A stretch of DNA of 64,000 nucleotides from Taibaiella lutea (GTDB lineage: Bacteria; Bacteroidota; Bacteroidia; Chitinophagales; Chitinophagaceae), in the NCBI RefSeq assembly GCF_008629695.1, contig NZ_VWSH01000004.1, positions 186,001 through 250,000 on the forward strand. Direction: 5' to 3'. The first letter of the stretch is position 1; each line of letters starts with the position of its first letter. This document shows positions 7,354-17,166 of this stretch, piece after piece. A program made the translations under genes and the position numbers. The notes under the pieces were generated by a model. That model did no database searches and was not told where the DNA came from. It was given only the letters and a program-made list of their open reading frames with translations.

Positions 7354-8757
7354 CTAATCAATTTTTGGTGCAGGAATATCAGCGCCACCCTGGTGAAACA
7401 TCATTTTGGTAATTTTGCCACCCTCCGTAATAAACTCCATATGGGCATCTACTACTTTTACGAAAAATTTGTCGGGAGCATACGCATAAATAGGAAACTT
7501 ATTTTGCCCAGTGGCTTGTGCATATAATTGTGTTCCTTCTTTTGTAACTGTTAATATAAATTCTTCGTCCAGTTTATATTGACCGGTATAAGCAGATAAT
7601 GTGTTTTCAGGCAATTTTATTTCATTATAAACCGGTGCAGCCGGTATGGGTTTCCCATCCATTATAAGTCTTATTTCTTTTGTGGGAATAACTCCGGGGC
7701 CATTTTGCAATAGTATAATGGTTTTATGGCTGGTCATATTTCTTTCTATATAAGTAATGTAACCGGGCCATCCGCCACTGTGCGAAACGATTTTAGTGCC
7801 ATCGGGTTTGTCTTTTATAAACCAGCCGAAGCCATAATTAGTGGGTGTTCCGTCATTCAGTTTTCCGGATTCGAATATCGTTTTCATTACTGTGGCGGGT
7901 AAAAGTTTATTGGTATAAAGGGCATCGTCCCATTTCAATAAATCGTTAACGGTGGAATTTACGCATCCGTCACCCACTATGCCATCGAAGTTGTAAACGT
8001 ATTGTGTGTACATATAACTGTCAGGCAATACCAATTTGTTTAGGGAATCATCCATTACATAGCCAAAGGCATAATTGTCAACTTTCTTGGGAGCGTATCT
8101 TCTGTTATATACAAAGCTGTGATCCATTTTTAACGGTTTGAAGATGTTCTTTTGCAGGTAATCGCCGAAAGACATGCCGGAAGCTCTTTCAATAATGCTT
8201 GCCAGAAGCGCGTATCCGGTATTGGAATACTCGTGTTTGCTTCCTGTTGTGAAAAGCAAGGCGGGTTTATATTGTACAAATTTTTTAATGACGTCGCCAT
8301 TATTGGCAATTTTATGTTCGTCCCAATCCATCCACATAGAATCAAGCTGCATGTAATCGGGTATGCCGGAAGTATGGTAAATCAGGTTGCTGATGGTGAT
8401 GTTTTTGTAAAAATTCAGTTCAGGTATGTATTTTGTAAAATCATCGTCAACATTCAGTTTGCCTTGCTGCTGTAACAAGGCAATTGCCATAGCGGTAAAT
8501 TGTTTGGAACAGGATGCCAGTTCAAATATGGAGTTTTCATTAAGTGGCGCTTTGGTGGTTTGATTGGCGAACCCAAAACTTTTTTCGTACAAAACTTTGC
8601 CGTTTTCGGCCAGTAATACATTGCCGTTGAATTTCCCTGTTGCGTGTAAGCTGTTGAACAGGCTGTCTGCGGTTTGAGTTAATGTATTGCTTTGCGCTTT
8701 TGTGCCGGTGGCAAAAAGCAGGATGTAAATAATTGTAAGGTGGATTAGCTTTTTCAT
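7354..8757 (-). CDS. Secreted serine hydrolase, class C beta-lactamase / penicillin-binding-protein-like
   Basis: About 467 residues with signal peptide (MKKLIHLTIIYILLFATGTKAQ). The beta-lactamase/transpeptidase fold has the SxxK nucleophile motif S82-C-S-K85, a YSN motif (HEYSNTGY) as the second box, and HSGG as the third (KTG-equivalent) box. A C-terminal domain of about 100 residues follows. Such proteins are periplasmic esterases, DD-peptidases or amidases; true beta-lactamase activity is uncertain. I chose the ATG at 8757 because the signal peptide begins there, rather than the in-frame ATG at 8781. It is divergent from the LytS-type kinase across about 200 bp. Confidence 0.85.
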   Translation of the reverse strand: MKKLIHLTIIYILLFATGTKAQSNTLTQTADSLFNSLHATGKFNGNVLLAENGKVLYEKSFGFANQTTKAPLNENSIFELASCSKQFTAMAIALLQQQGKLNVDDDFTKYIPELNFYKNITISNLIYHTSGIPDYMQLDSMWMDWDEHKIANNGDVIKKFVQYKPALLFTTGSKHEYSNTGYALLASIIERASGMSFGDYLQKNIFKPLKMDHSFVYNRRYAPKKVDNYAFGYVMDDSLNKLVLPDSYMYTQYVYNFDGIVGDGCVNSTVNDLLKWDDALYTNKLLPATVMKTIFESGKLNDGTPTNYGFGWFIKDKPDGTKIVSHSGGWPGYITYIERNMTSHKTIILLQNGPGVIPTKEIRLIMDGKPIPAAPVYNEIKLPENTLSAYTGQYKLDEEFILTVTKEGTQLYAQATGQNKFPIYAYAPDKFFVKVVDAHMEFITEGGKITKMMFHQGGADIPAPKID

Positions 8758-8954
8758 TGTCGTTTTGTTTTTATACCACAAAGAAAATCACACCGGAAAC
8801 CTTAATTGCTTACTTTTCCACAAACAAGGTTTGTATATTGACATAAAGCCAGGAATTATGAAAAGGGTAGTGTGCGGCTTGTTTTGTCAACGAAATCCGG
8901 CTTTTTGTCCAAATTGCAAAAAATATAAAGAATTTGTTTTTGAAATTTGACCTT

Positions 8955-10025
8955 ATGTTACAATGGATAAATAAATATGGCATCAGGATTTTGCTGAATG
9001 TTTGTGCGTGGGGGCTTATCTTCAATGCTTCCTATAATAACAGCTTCAATTATCAACCGGCGGAAGGGATGCGCGACATGTTTACGTTGCATGCTGTCTG
9101 CTATAATCTGTTATTCCTGATAGCCAGCAGCATCAATACGTTTTGGCTCATGCCAAAATATTTTCTTGAAAAGCGATACAAAATTTATATTCCTGCTTTT
9201 ATAGTGCTGTTACTATGTTTTACAGTTATAATGAGCAATTATAATAACTGGATAGTGCAAAAGTTTCCGGGTGTAGGCGAGAATTTTACATCTATCGGTA
9301 TTGGTTTAAAGGGTTCCGGCCTTGGCTGGGTCGATTACTACTTTTCTGTAATACCTTCCTTGTTCTTCCTGCTTTTTACATTCGCTATCGGATATCTTAC
9401 GCAACAATATTTCAGGGTTAAAAGGCAACAGGAAATAATAGGAAAGAAACAGACGGAATCGGAACTGAGTTTACTGAAATCGCAAATAAACCCGCATTTT
9501 CTGTTTAATGTATTAAACAGCATTTATGCGCTTTCACTTAAAAAATCGGATAAGACACCTGAAATCGTTTTGAAACTTTCAGACATATTGAGGTATATGC
9601 TTTATGAGACGAAACAGGAGAAGGTACCGCTGGAGAAGGAAATTGACATGATTGAGAATTATATTGAAATAGAAAAAATCAGAATTGGCAGCCAGCAGCA
9701 GATTTCGCTTGAAATCAAAGGTGCTTTTGATTCTTATATCATTGCTCCGGTTATATTGATTCCTTTTGTGGAAAATGCCGTAAAGCACGGACTGGATTCC
9801 ATGAGCGAAAATGCTTTTGTAAACATAAAGATTCAGATTGAGCAAGGGATCCTGAAATTTTATTGCAGTAATAATTATAAAGAAAATAATATCAAAAGGC
9901 CCGGTGGCATTGGCCTGGAGAATGTCCGGAAAAGATTGGAATTGCTTTATCCCGGTAAACACAACTTACTGATAAAGAACGAAAATGCTATTTTTACCGT
10001 AACCTTAAACCTGACATTGAACTGA
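8955..10025 (+). CDS. LytS/YehU-type sensor histidine kinase
   Basis: About 356 residues. The N-terminal half has roughly four hydrophobic membrane segments (about residues 6-25, 48-66, 78-95 and 128-148). The His_kinase motif SQINPHFLFNVLNSIYAL places the phospho-acceptor at His181, and a HATPase domain follows (PFVENAVKHGLD, GGIGLENVRKRL). This is the PF06580 type, which pairs with LytTR response regulators. Such a regulator follows 46 bp downstream in the same operon. I used the ATG at 8955; the longer frame begins with a TTG at 8934. No sensory domain outside the membrane is evident, so the signal is unknown. Confidence 0.9.
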   Translation: MLQWINKYGIRILLNVCAWGLIFNASYNNSFNYQPAEGMRDMFTLHAVCYNLLFLIASSINTFWLMPKYFLEKRYKIYIPAFIVLLLCFTVIMSNYNNWIVQKFPGVGENFTSIGIGLKGSGLGWVDYYFSVIPSLFFLLFTFAIGYLTQQYFRVKRQQEIIGKKQTESELSLLKSQINPHFLFNVLNSIYALSLKKSDKTPEIVLKLSDILRYMLYETKQEKVPLEKEIDMIENYIEIEKIRIGSQQQISLEIKGAFDSYIIAPVILIPFVENAVKHGLDSMSENAFVNIKIQIEQGILKFYCSNNYKENNIKRPGGIGLENVRKRLELLYPGKHNLLIKNENAIFTVTLNLTLN

Positions 10026-10071
10026 CGAACCTTTATGTTTCTCAGACCCTGAATACTAAAAAAACTTACCA

Positions 10072-10773
10072 ATGAAATGTCTGATAGTAGATGATGAGCT
10101 ATTGGCTCAGGAAGTAATTGAATCTTATATAGAGAAGGTGGATTCCCTGCAGCTTGCAGGTAAATGCAATAATGCATTGCAGGCTTTCGCAGCGCTCAAC
10201 CGTGAACCGATTGACCTGATGTTTCTGGATATAAAAATGCCGGAAATGACGGGACTTGAATTGCTACGTACGTTGAAAAACCCGCCTAAAGTCATTATTA
10301 CAACTGCATTTCATGAGTATGCGCTGGATGGTTTTGAACTCGATGTGGTCGATTATTTATTGAAGCCTGTTTCTTTTAACCGCTTTTTAAAAGCCATACA
10401 TAAGGTTAAGGTGAATAAAGAGCCTGTTGCTGAAATCAAGGAGGAGCATAATATTCCGGAAGCTTTTTATGTGCGCAGCGATCGGAAACTGATTAAAATA
10501 AACCCGATGGAAATCATTTATATTGAAGCACTTAAGAACTATTTGTGTATCTATACTTTAAGCCAGAAAGTAATCATCCATAGCACGATGGTCTATCTGG
10601 AAGAACAACTCAAGTCTCATGCATTCATACATCGGGTTCATAAATCTTTTCTTGTCAACAGGCATTTTATAAAAGAAATTGACAATGGAATACTTAAGAT
10701 GAATAATGGTAGTGAAATTCCTTTGGGTGGTTTATACAGAGATGCATTTTTAGAGGAAATGCGTATTCTGTAA
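10072..10773 (+). CDS. LytTR-family response regulator
   Basis: A 233-residue transcription regulator. The receiver domain (1-120) has the acidic pocket VDDE at 6-9, phospho-acceptor Asp53 in FLDIKMPEMTG, the Thr in ITTAFHEYA and Lys in YLLKPVS. The C-terminal LytTR DNA-binding domain (about 135-233) contains VRSDRKLIKI and HRVHKSFLVNRHFI. It is phosphorylated by the kinase encoded just upstream. The pair is convergent with the large ABC-peptidase gene across a bidirectional terminator, so the target genes are not evident from position. Confidence 0.92.
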   Translation: MKCLIVDDELLAQEVIESYIEKVDSLQLAGKCNNALQAFAALNREPIDLMFLDIKMPEMTGLELLRTLKNPPKVIITTAFHEYALDGFELDVVDYLLKPVSFNRFLKAIHKVKVNKEPVAEIKEEHNIPEAFYVRSDRKLIKINPMEIIYIEALKNYLCIYTLSQKVIIHSTMVYLEEQLKSHAFIHRVHKSFLVNRHFIKEIDNGILKMNNGSEIPLGGLYRDAFLEEMRIL

Positions 10774-10915
10774 GTGTGTTTATTTGCTGTGGTTTTCCAA
10801 AACATAGCATTAACTCCACCCTTACAAACGCTCTCCGCTCCGCCATTTTCTTTCATTTCATTGCGAAAAATAGCTCCGGTCGGGATGAAGAAAAAGATGT
10901 GAAATAGTATTAATT

Positions 10916-10949
10916 AAAAACCCGACCTGTTATTACAGATCGGGTTTTT
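10916..10949. terminator. Bidirectional terminator between response regulator and ABC-peptidase genes
   Basis: AAAAACCCGA..TCGGGTTTTT hairpin with A/T tracts on both sides, located 5 bp beyond the stop of the minus-strand ABC-peptidase gene and 143 bp beyond the plus-strand regulator. Confidence 0.8.
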
Positions 10950-10953
10950 AATT

Positions 10954-13900
10954 CTAATTTTCATCTACGCCTACCGTTATACTTGTCGGTCCGCTATCGC
11001 CTTTCACATCTGTGTTAACCTTGGGCGGCTGTGTGCCGAACTTCCATGTGTTATTATCAGGTGTGCGGTCAATCAGTTTATTATATGGGTCAAGGCCTGC
11101 GCTGACTGGTTTTTCATTTACAATGAATTCAAAAGTTTTAACCGGCTGATCCATTTTTATTTTTTGTAACATCAACTCTTTGTCCACGCTTTTACCATTT
11201 TTCATCTGTGTGCTGAAAATACCGATGTCCATATAATCAGCTACCGGAATCTTGGTGTTTTTACCTACACTGTCTGAACGGAACTTCACGCTTCCCACGG
11301 TCAATTTCACTTTGTACTTTCCATCAGCAGTCTTGGTATAGCTAAGGTTTTGCACATAGTTTTCGTACATCGTAATGGTTTCAAACATATCGTGAATGAT
11401 ATATTTCAGGCTGTCAGGAGTTGCAGCGCGTAAGTAGCTTACAAATTCAACGGAGTTGGTATAAGGCGGCTCCTGGAATTTTGTATGATTCAGATAATCT
11501 CTTACTGCTTTATTCAAAACGGCTTCTCCGAGATAGTCTTTCATGGAATACATGATGACACTGCCTTTGTTGTAATGGATGTATTGCTGGTTTTCTCCAA
11601 GCATTAAAGGCAATTCTTTCTGACGTTCCTGTGTCCTTTCTCTTAAATAAATGTCCATTTCATATTTAAGGAACTTCTTCATGGCCTGAGGACCATATTC
11701 TTTTTCCATGACCATTAATGCGCTGTACTGGCTCATGGTTTCGGACATCAGAGTGCTTCCCTGTACATTACCGCCAATTACCTGATGCGCCCACCACTGA
11801 TGCGCTACTTCATGTGCGGTTACATAAAACGGAACGTCAATTTTCTCATTGTTTTTATCATCCACTTTTGCAATGAAACCAATAGACTCAGAAAAAGGAA
11901 TCGTATTAGGGAATGATTGCGCAAAGGATTGATAACGCGGAAACTCAAGAATACGAACCTGTCTATGTTGGTAAGGGCCAAAGTTTGCAGTATAATAATC
12001 CAATGATTTCTTGATGCTGTTCACCATTCTGTCAAGATTGTATTCATGGCCTTTATGGTAATAGATCTCGATATTCACATCGTGCCATTTATCGCGTTTC
12101 ACCTGATAATCTGCACTTAAATAAGAGTAGAAATTCAGAATCGGGCTGTCCATTTTATAGTGGAAATAATGACGTCCGTCCTTTATCCAGTCTTTTTGCA
12201 AATAACCGGGCGCTACTGCAATCTGGCCTTCATCTGTACTTACGGTAGTTTCAAATTGAATCCAGTCGGCATCATTTGAAATATAAGTATTCATACGTGC
12301 CAGGGAATCATCTACTTTCGCCATTCTTGGTTTTGCCTTCAGTCCGTATTTTTTACGTGCCGCGTTAGAACCAAGCTCTGCATCAGGATTGTAGCCAATA
12401 GATGGAAATACCTGATTGTTGAAGAAAGTACCATTATATACAATGTCCGTCTCTGTATTGTCGTTTTCAAAACCAACAGGCTTGTATTGAATTTCGAATG
12501 TAAACAGAATAGAATCACCAAGTTGAACCGAATTCGTAAATTTCACCAGCTTAACACCATTCTTTTTATCATCTTTAATAAGAGAAAATGCGACGGCAGG
12601 TTCCATCTTGAGATAGTGGTAATCGTTGTTATCGCCACCTATATAGTTGATGAAAAGCGTATCCACCGGGAATGCATGTTTGTTTTTAAGGTAATAAGTA
12701 CCTTTTACATGAACACTTCTTTCTTTAGGGAAAATATCAACATTGGTATTGGAGGCAATAATTCTTAATTGTGGTGTGTTTTGATATCTTTTATATGTTT
12801 TTTCAAACGCAACCTGATCCAGTTCGTTGTCTTTTGGCGTACGGAAATGATGCAATACTTTGGTATTATAATAAATATACCCGCCCGCACTAACTGCAAT
12901 CAACATACAGATAAGCAATGCCAACTTATGTTTCATGCCGAAGGATGATTTAGATAATCTGAATCTTGCTTTCAGGCCTTTTTCTTTTCCGCGTGCAAAA
13001 AACAATAAAGCAAATAATACCACTATCAATGTAATGCTTAACCAGTAAGTTTTGTACAGCATGAAGGTTCCCACAATATGACCAAATCCATTCATGTCGG
13101 AATAAGGCATCATTGGTCCGCTTGAATTGAACAGGTATAGTTTGTTATTCCATTCCAGCAGATTGAAAACAATATTGATGAACATGGTAGGTACCAATGA
13201 AATAAAGAATCCGAGGTACTTGTTGGGAGTAACTATCTGTACTGCCAGACAAAGGCCTATAGTAATTATCCAGCTTATTAACCTGAACCCAAAAAGGCTT
13301 TTAATGTAAACCAAAGGTTGAACATTAAAGTATCCGGTAGAAAACTGAATCAATATTCCTGTTACCATTATAACAGCAAGCAGTGTAATAACCACATAAA
13401 TCAGGCCGATATATTTTGAAAAGAACAGAATACCATTACTTACAGGCGTTGCTCCTATCAGTTCATCTGCTTTATGTTCTCTTTCTCTCCAGATAATATT
13501 TCCGGAAAAGAATACAATGATGATAAGGATAAAGAATTGGAAAATACTACTTACGCTTTCAAGGATTTCATAAGTTACCGGATAGGTTTCTGTGGCATAG
13601 ATGGAACCCATGAATTGTGCGATACTAAACATCATTACAGCGCCTAAAGAGCAGATGATAATGAAGAAAGTTGTCCGTGTCATTTTTGAATATTCAAACT
13701 TTGCCAGATAGAACAATTGTTTCCGGTTCTCTTTACTTGAAAAATGCTGGGTAACTTTTGGCAATAATGCAAGCGATTGTAAAGGACTTGGTTCTTCTCT
13801 TGTTTCTTCCCTGTTTTTTCTTTTAAAGATTGAAATAGGTGTAAGAAACTGACTGAAGCTGAATTTGAAAAAACTGACAAACGTTATCAGCAACCCGATT

Positions 13901-14661
13901 CCCAACCATAGCATTCTATTTATAAGCAAGCTGCCTTCCAGCGGAATCATTCTTGTGTTCTGATCACTTGGTGTCCAATATTGCGTTACATATCTAAGGG
14001 CTTCGCTTCCGAATGGTTCCCAGATAGCTGCAGTAGCTTTATTGTCAATATCCGCAGTGATGGTGGAAGTGATAGATTGAATAACAAGCAGGACTATGCA
14101 GAATAAATAAGCGATAAGCGTATTGCGTGTAAAAGTAGTAAGCGAAAAGAAAATGACTCCCAGTAACAATACATTAGGTACGGTAAATATCAGGAAGGGC
14201 TGCAGAAAATTCATAAGCTGGAATGTGCCCATGTGCGGTGTTCCCATTCCAAACAAACAACCAACATAATAGCCTATAACTTGTGCTGAAAATACAAATA
14301 GTGCAGTTACGAATGCAGATAGAAATCTTCCGAAAAAGTAACTTGCTTTGGTGATAGGTTTTGTGAAATAAAAAGGATGTGTATTGTATTCATAATCTTT
14401 ATGAATGCCTGTTGCCATAACTGCTACCAGAATCACGCCATTCACCAGGCCCAGGATGTTATCATTCAAACTCACAATAACATCTGCAACGGCAGATGCA
14501 GAATTGCCAATAGTATTTGTATCACCTGTGGCAATATTGAAAACGCCTGCTATTACAAGCCCCAACAGGAGCGTAAGGATAAAAAATATTCCAAAGAATA
14601 TATATGTCTGTGGCTTTTTAAAGTTGAGCCTCAGGTCGAATAAAAAGATTTCTTTAAACAT
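10954..14661 (-). CDS. ABC transporter permease fused to M1-family metallopeptidase
   Basis: A 1235-residue membrane protein. The first ~590 residues hold two ABC-2-like permease halves with about a dozen hydrophobic segments and a hydrophilic linker near 280-330. The rest is a large extracytoplasmic domain with the M1 aminopeptidase zinc site: HEVAHQW with His950, Glu951 and His954, and a downstream Glu974 in MSETMSQY. The spacing from the second His to that Glu is 19 residues instead of the canonical 18. It is followed 6 bp later by the C-terminal end partner, since the ATPase gene lies immediately upstream on the same strand. Likely export or membrane-protein processing coupled to peptide hydrolysis; the substrate is unknown. 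This fusion type is common in Bacteroidota. Confidence 0.88.
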   Translation of the reverse strand: MFKEIFLFDLRLNFKKPQTYIFFGIFFILTLLLGLVIAGVFNIATGDTNTIGNSASAVADVIVSLNDNILGLVNGVILVAVMATGIHKDYEYNTHPFYFTKPITKASYFFGRFLSAFVTALFVFSAQVIGYYVGCLFGMGTPHMGTFQLMNFLQPFLIFTVPNVLLLGVIFFSLTTFTRNTLIAYLFCIVLLVIQSITSTITADIDNKATAAIWEPFGSEALRYVTQYWTPSDQNTRMIPLEGSLLINRMLWLGIGLLITFVSFFKFSFSQFLTPISIFKRKNREETREEPSPLQSLALLPKVTQHFSSKENRKQLFYLAKFEYSKMTRTTFFIIICSLGAVMMFSIAQFMGSIYATETYPVTYEILESVSSIFQFFILIIIVFFSGNIIWREREHKADELIGATPVSNGILFFSKYIGLIYVVITLLAVIMVTGILIQFSTGYFNVQPLVYIKSLFGFRLISWIITIGLCLAVQIVTPNKYLGFFISLVPTMFINIVFNLLEWNNKLYLFNSSGPMMPYSDMNGFGHIVGTFMLYKTYWLSITLIVVLFALLFFARGKEKGLKARFRLSKSSFGMKHKLALLICMLIAVSAGGYIYYNTKVLHHFRTPKDNELDQVAFEKTYKRYQNTPQLRIIASNTNVDIFPKERSVHVKGTYYLKNKHAFPVDTLFINYIGGDNNDYHYLKMEPAVAFSLIKDDKKNGVKLVKFTNSVQLGDSILFTFEIQYKPVGFENDNTETDIVYNGTFFNNQVFPSIGYNPDAELGSNAARKKYGLKAKPRMAKVDDSLARMNTYISNDADWIQFETTVSTDEGQIAVAPGYLQKDWIKDGRHYFHYKMDSPILNFYSYLSADYQVKRDKWHDVNIEIYYHKGHEYNLDRMVNSIKKSLDYYTANFGPYQHRQVRILEFPRYQSFAQSFPNTIPFSESIGFIAKVDDKNNEKIDVPFYVTAHEVAHQWWAHQVIGGNVQGSTLMSETMSQYSALMVMEKEYGPQAMKKFLKYEMDIYLRERTQERQKELPLMLGENQQYIHYNKGSVIMYSMKDYLGEAVLNKAVRDYLNHTKFQEPPYTNSVEFVSYLRAATPDSLKYIIHDMFETITMYENYVQNLSYTKTADGKYKVKLTVGSVKFRSDSVGKNTKIPVADYMDIGIFSTQMKNGKSVDKELMLQKIKMDQPVKTFEFIVNEKPVSAGLDPYNKLIDRTPDNNTWKFGTQPPKVNTDVKGDSGPTSITVGVDEN

Positions 14662-14667
14662 GGCTCT

Positions 14668-15537
14668 TTAGTTTTTGGTAATGGTAGAGAAATAAACATC
14701 TTCCAATCCTGCCGGAATCTGTTCGAAACCACTGCCGGGATTGTTGTCGGCATACACATGAATGGTTAATTTTCCATCGACCATGTGTGAGGATATCACC
14801 TGCATGTTTTGACGGTAGTCATTTACCTCATTCTTGTCTATATCCTTTCTCCAGATCTTATGCTGAACAGATGCTACAGCTTCGTCGGGCGTGCCTTGTA
14901 ACATAATTGTGCCTTTATTCATCACCACCATTTGCTTACACAAATTCTTTACATCGTCTACTATATGTGTTGAAAGAATAACAATCACCTGTTCGCCTAT
15001 TTCACTTAGCAGATTATGAAAGCGGTTACGTTCCATAGGATCCAGTCCGGCAGTCGGCTCATCTACAATAACCAATTTAGGATTGCCCAGCAATGCCTGC
15101 GCAATGCCAAAGCGCTGACGCATACCACCGGAATATTCACTCACACTGCGTTTGCGGGCTTCAAACAAATTAGTTTGTTGTAATAAAGCATCTACAATTT
15201 CTTTACGTTCACCTTTATTCGTAATGCCTTTTAATACTGCGAAGTGATTTAACAGATTCAATGCCGATACTTTCGGATAGAATCCGAAATCTTGCGGCAA
15301 ATAGCCTAATGTTTTTCTTAATTCGGTTTTCTCTTTCAAAACATCAATATTGCCCAAAGTAATGCTTCCGCTATCAGGATCCTGTAATGCGGCAATGGTG
15401 CGCATCAGTGTCGATTTGCCGGCGCCATTCGGACCCAGCAGTCCAAACATGCCTTTGCCAATATTCAGGTTAATGTCATTCAAGGCCTTTAAGCCATTTG
15501 GGTAAGTCTTGCTTACGTTTGAAATGATGAGTTGCAT
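14668..15537 (-). CDS. ABC transporter ATP-binding protein
   Basis: A 289-residue ATPase with Walker A GPNGAGKST near 35-43, Q-loop YLPQDFG, ABC signature EYSGGMRQR, Walker B KLVIVDEP and the D-loop AGLDP, then the H-loop STHIVDD. It is the energising subunit for the permease-peptidase encoded 6 bp downstream, and its C-terminal ~70 residues form the accessory domain seen in ABC-2 exporters. It is the first gene of a two-gene operon; the promoter should lie in 15538-15660. Confidence 0.92.
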   Translation of the reverse strand: MQLIISNVSKTYPNGLKALNDINLNIGKGMFGLLGPNGAGKSTLMRTIAALQDPDSGSITLGNIDVLKEKTELRKTLGYLPQDFGFYPKVSALNLLNHFAVLKGITNKGERKEIVDALLQQTNLFEARKRSVSEYSGGMRQRFGIAQALLGNPKLVIVDEPTAGLDPMERNRFHNLLSEIGEQVIVILSTHIVDDVKNLCKQMVVMNKGTIMLQGTPDEAVASVQHKIWRKDIDKNEVNDYRQNMQVISSHMVDGKLTIHVYADNNPGSGFEQIPAGLEDVYFSTITKN

Positions 15538-15777
15538 ATAGAAGATGAATTAAATTGTTTGATAAATAATAAATCGTGTGAACATTTAAGATGTTACAAG
15601 ATAATTGTTTTACAAACTTAATTTCAATTCCAAAGCTTTTTTGCAATTATTAGACCAATGCTTTGAATTAATCGACCTAATTTATATGTTTTCTTTTGTC
15701 GAAGGAATTGGGGGTTTGGTCGAAGGCGAAATGCGTTGTTGTAGATTTGACAATGATTTGAATGTGGGATACATTGT

Positions 15778-15811
15778 AGATTTGACAACTTTTTAAAAGA
15801 TTGTCAAATCT
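15778..15811. repeat. Dispersed palindrome, GATTTGACAACTTTT family, copy 1
   Basis: Imperfect inverted repeat reading AGATTTGACAACTTTT, a short centre, then its complement. Near-identical elements lie at 24806-24838 and 31531-31563, and a divergent one at 27276-27325, each in an intergenic space behind a gene end. Confidence 0.75.
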
Positions 15812-15830
15812 GGTAAGTAGGTGAAAAATG

Positions 15831-15859
15831 AAAAGGTTGCTGAATATCAGCAACCTTTT
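15831..15859 (-). terminator. Terminator of ychF
   Basis: AAAAGGTTGCTGA hairpin with its complement and T-tract, 23 bp beyond the ychF stop on the minus strand. Confidence 0.75.
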
Positions 15860-15881
15860 CAAGTATTACTTTAAAAAATAA

Positions 15882-16979
15882 TTAAACGTTAAAGCGGAAA
15901 TGCATTACGTCACCGTCATTCACTACATATTCCTTCCCTTCAATACGCAATTTGCCTGTTTGTTTTGCCATAGTCTCACCACCTAAAGCAATGTAGTCAT
16001 CATACCCGATTACTTCTGCTTTAATAAAACCTTTCTCAAAATCAGTATGTATAACGCTTGCAGCCTGCGGCGCTTTCCAGCCATGATGGATGGTCCATGC
16101 ACGGACTTCCTGTACACCTGCTGTGAAATAAGTGATTAAGTCTAATAATTTATAAGCGGAACGAATCAAACGGTTTAAGCCCGGCTCTGTTAAGCCATAT
16201 TCGGAGAAGAACAACTCTTTATCTTCAACACTTTCCAATTCTGTGATTTGCGCTTCAATATTGTTATTCATCACGATTACCTGAGCGCCTTCGTCTGTCG
16301 CAACTTTCGAAATAGCTTCACTGTATTTGTTTCCGGTTAAAATAGAAGCTTCATCAACATTGGCAACATACAGCACTGGCTTTTCTGTCAACAGGAAAAT
16401 ATCTGCAATCGCTTCTCTGTCTTCACCTTCCAATTTAAGTCCGCGAATATTTTTACCTTGTTCCAGATGATTTTTGCAAGTCAATAAAACTTCCAGAGCC
16501 CTTTTGGCTTTTGGATCATTCTTTGCAATTTTCTCGGTACGTGCAATTTTCTTTTCTACACTGTCAAGGTCTTTCAATTGCAATTCAGTATCGATGATTT
16601 CTTTATCACTTACAGGGTTGATCGCACCTTCATCGCGCAAAATATTTTCATCTTCAAAACAGCGCACCACATGTACAATAGCATCTACTTCACGAATATT
16701 TGCAAGGAATTTATTTCCCAAACCTTCTCCTTTAGAAGCGCCTTTTACCAAACCTGCAATATCTACAAATTCAATGGCTGTAGGAATAATTCTTTGAGGC
16801 TGAACTATTTCTGACAATTTTGTCAATCTTTCGTCTGGAACATCCACCAGGCCTACATTTGGCTCAATGGTACAAAAACGGTAATTGCTTGCCTGTGCTT
16901 TTGCACTGTTACTGACTGCGTTAAATAAAGTCGATTTACCTACATTCGGAAGTCCTACGATACCTACTTGTAATGCCAT
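15882..16979 (-). CDS. ychF: Redox-regulated ATPase YchF (OBG-like)
   Basis: A 365-residue OBG-family P-loop protein that binds ATP rather than GTP and associates with ribosomes and the stress response. It begins MALQVGIVGLPNVGKSTLFN (G1 box). The G2/switch and DIAGLVKGASKGEGLGNKFL (G3 region) follow, with NVDE in place of the GTP-specifying NKxD. The C-terminal TGS-like domain ends in GDVMHFRFNV, a YchF hallmark. The open frame extends to 17087, but the ATG at 16979 gives the family length (E. coli 363) and lies just downstream of a good Bacteroidetes promoter at 17000-17031, so the extension is not coding. Confidence 0.95.
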   Translation of the reverse strand: MALQVGIVGLPNVGKSTLFNAVSNSAKAQASNYRFCTIEPNVGLVDVPDERLTKLSEIVQPQRIIPTAIEFVDIAGLVKGASKGEGLGNKFLANIREVDAIVHVVRCFEDENILRDEGAINPVSDKEIIDTELQLKDLDSVEKKIARTEKIAKNDPKAKRALEVLLTCKNHLEQGKNIRGLKLEGEDREAIADIFLLTEKPVLYVANVDEASILTGNKYSEAISKVATDEGAQVIVMNNNIEAQITELESVEDKELFFSEYGLTEPGLNRLIRSAYKLLDLITYFTAGVQEVRAWTIHHGWKAPQAASVIHTDFEKGFIKAEVIGYDDYIALGGETMAKQTGKLRIEGKEYVVNDGDVMHFRFNV

Positions 16980-16999
16980 GTGATTTTCAAAAATTTTTG

Positions 17000-17031
17000 C
17001 AAAGGTAAAAAAATGGAATTTAGCAACGCAA
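17000..17031 (-). promoter_or_regulatory. Probable promoter of ychF
   Basis: On the minus strand TTG (17031-17029), 21 bp, then TACCTTTG (17007-17000), matching the Bacteroidetes -33/-7 consensus TTTG..TAnnTTTG. It lies about 20 bp upstream of the chosen ATG and supports that start. Confidence 0.5.
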
Positions 17032-17166
17032 CCTTTTTTAATTGCATAACTTAGTTGTAAATACCACATTTTTATGTCAGTTGACAAAGTAAGGGTATCA
17101 TTTTTAAATGAGTTAAATAATCGTTATTTTTGATATAGACTAATTAAAGCAGTCGATAATAATATT

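Larger units (their letters stand above)
15538..15881. other. Intergenic region with palindrome and direct repeat
   Basis: This 344-bp spacer holds no convincing gene. It contains a direct repeat TTGTAGATTTGACAA at 15739-15753 and 15774-15788. The second copy is part of an inverted repeat at 15778-15811 (AGATTTGACAACTTTT / AAAAGATTGTCAAATCT). It also contains the ychF terminator at 15831-15859. The related palindrome family recurs at 24806, 27276 and 31531. Confidence 0.65.

Noticed and set aside
15605-15796. 63-codon open frame upstream of the ABC ATPase gene
   Set aside because: It overlaps palindromic repeats, has no plausible protein features and no ribosome-binding context.
16980-17087. 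36-residue N-terminal extension of YchF
   Set aside because: The extension would start upstream of the predicted promoter, and the YchF family begins at MALQVGIVGLPN.
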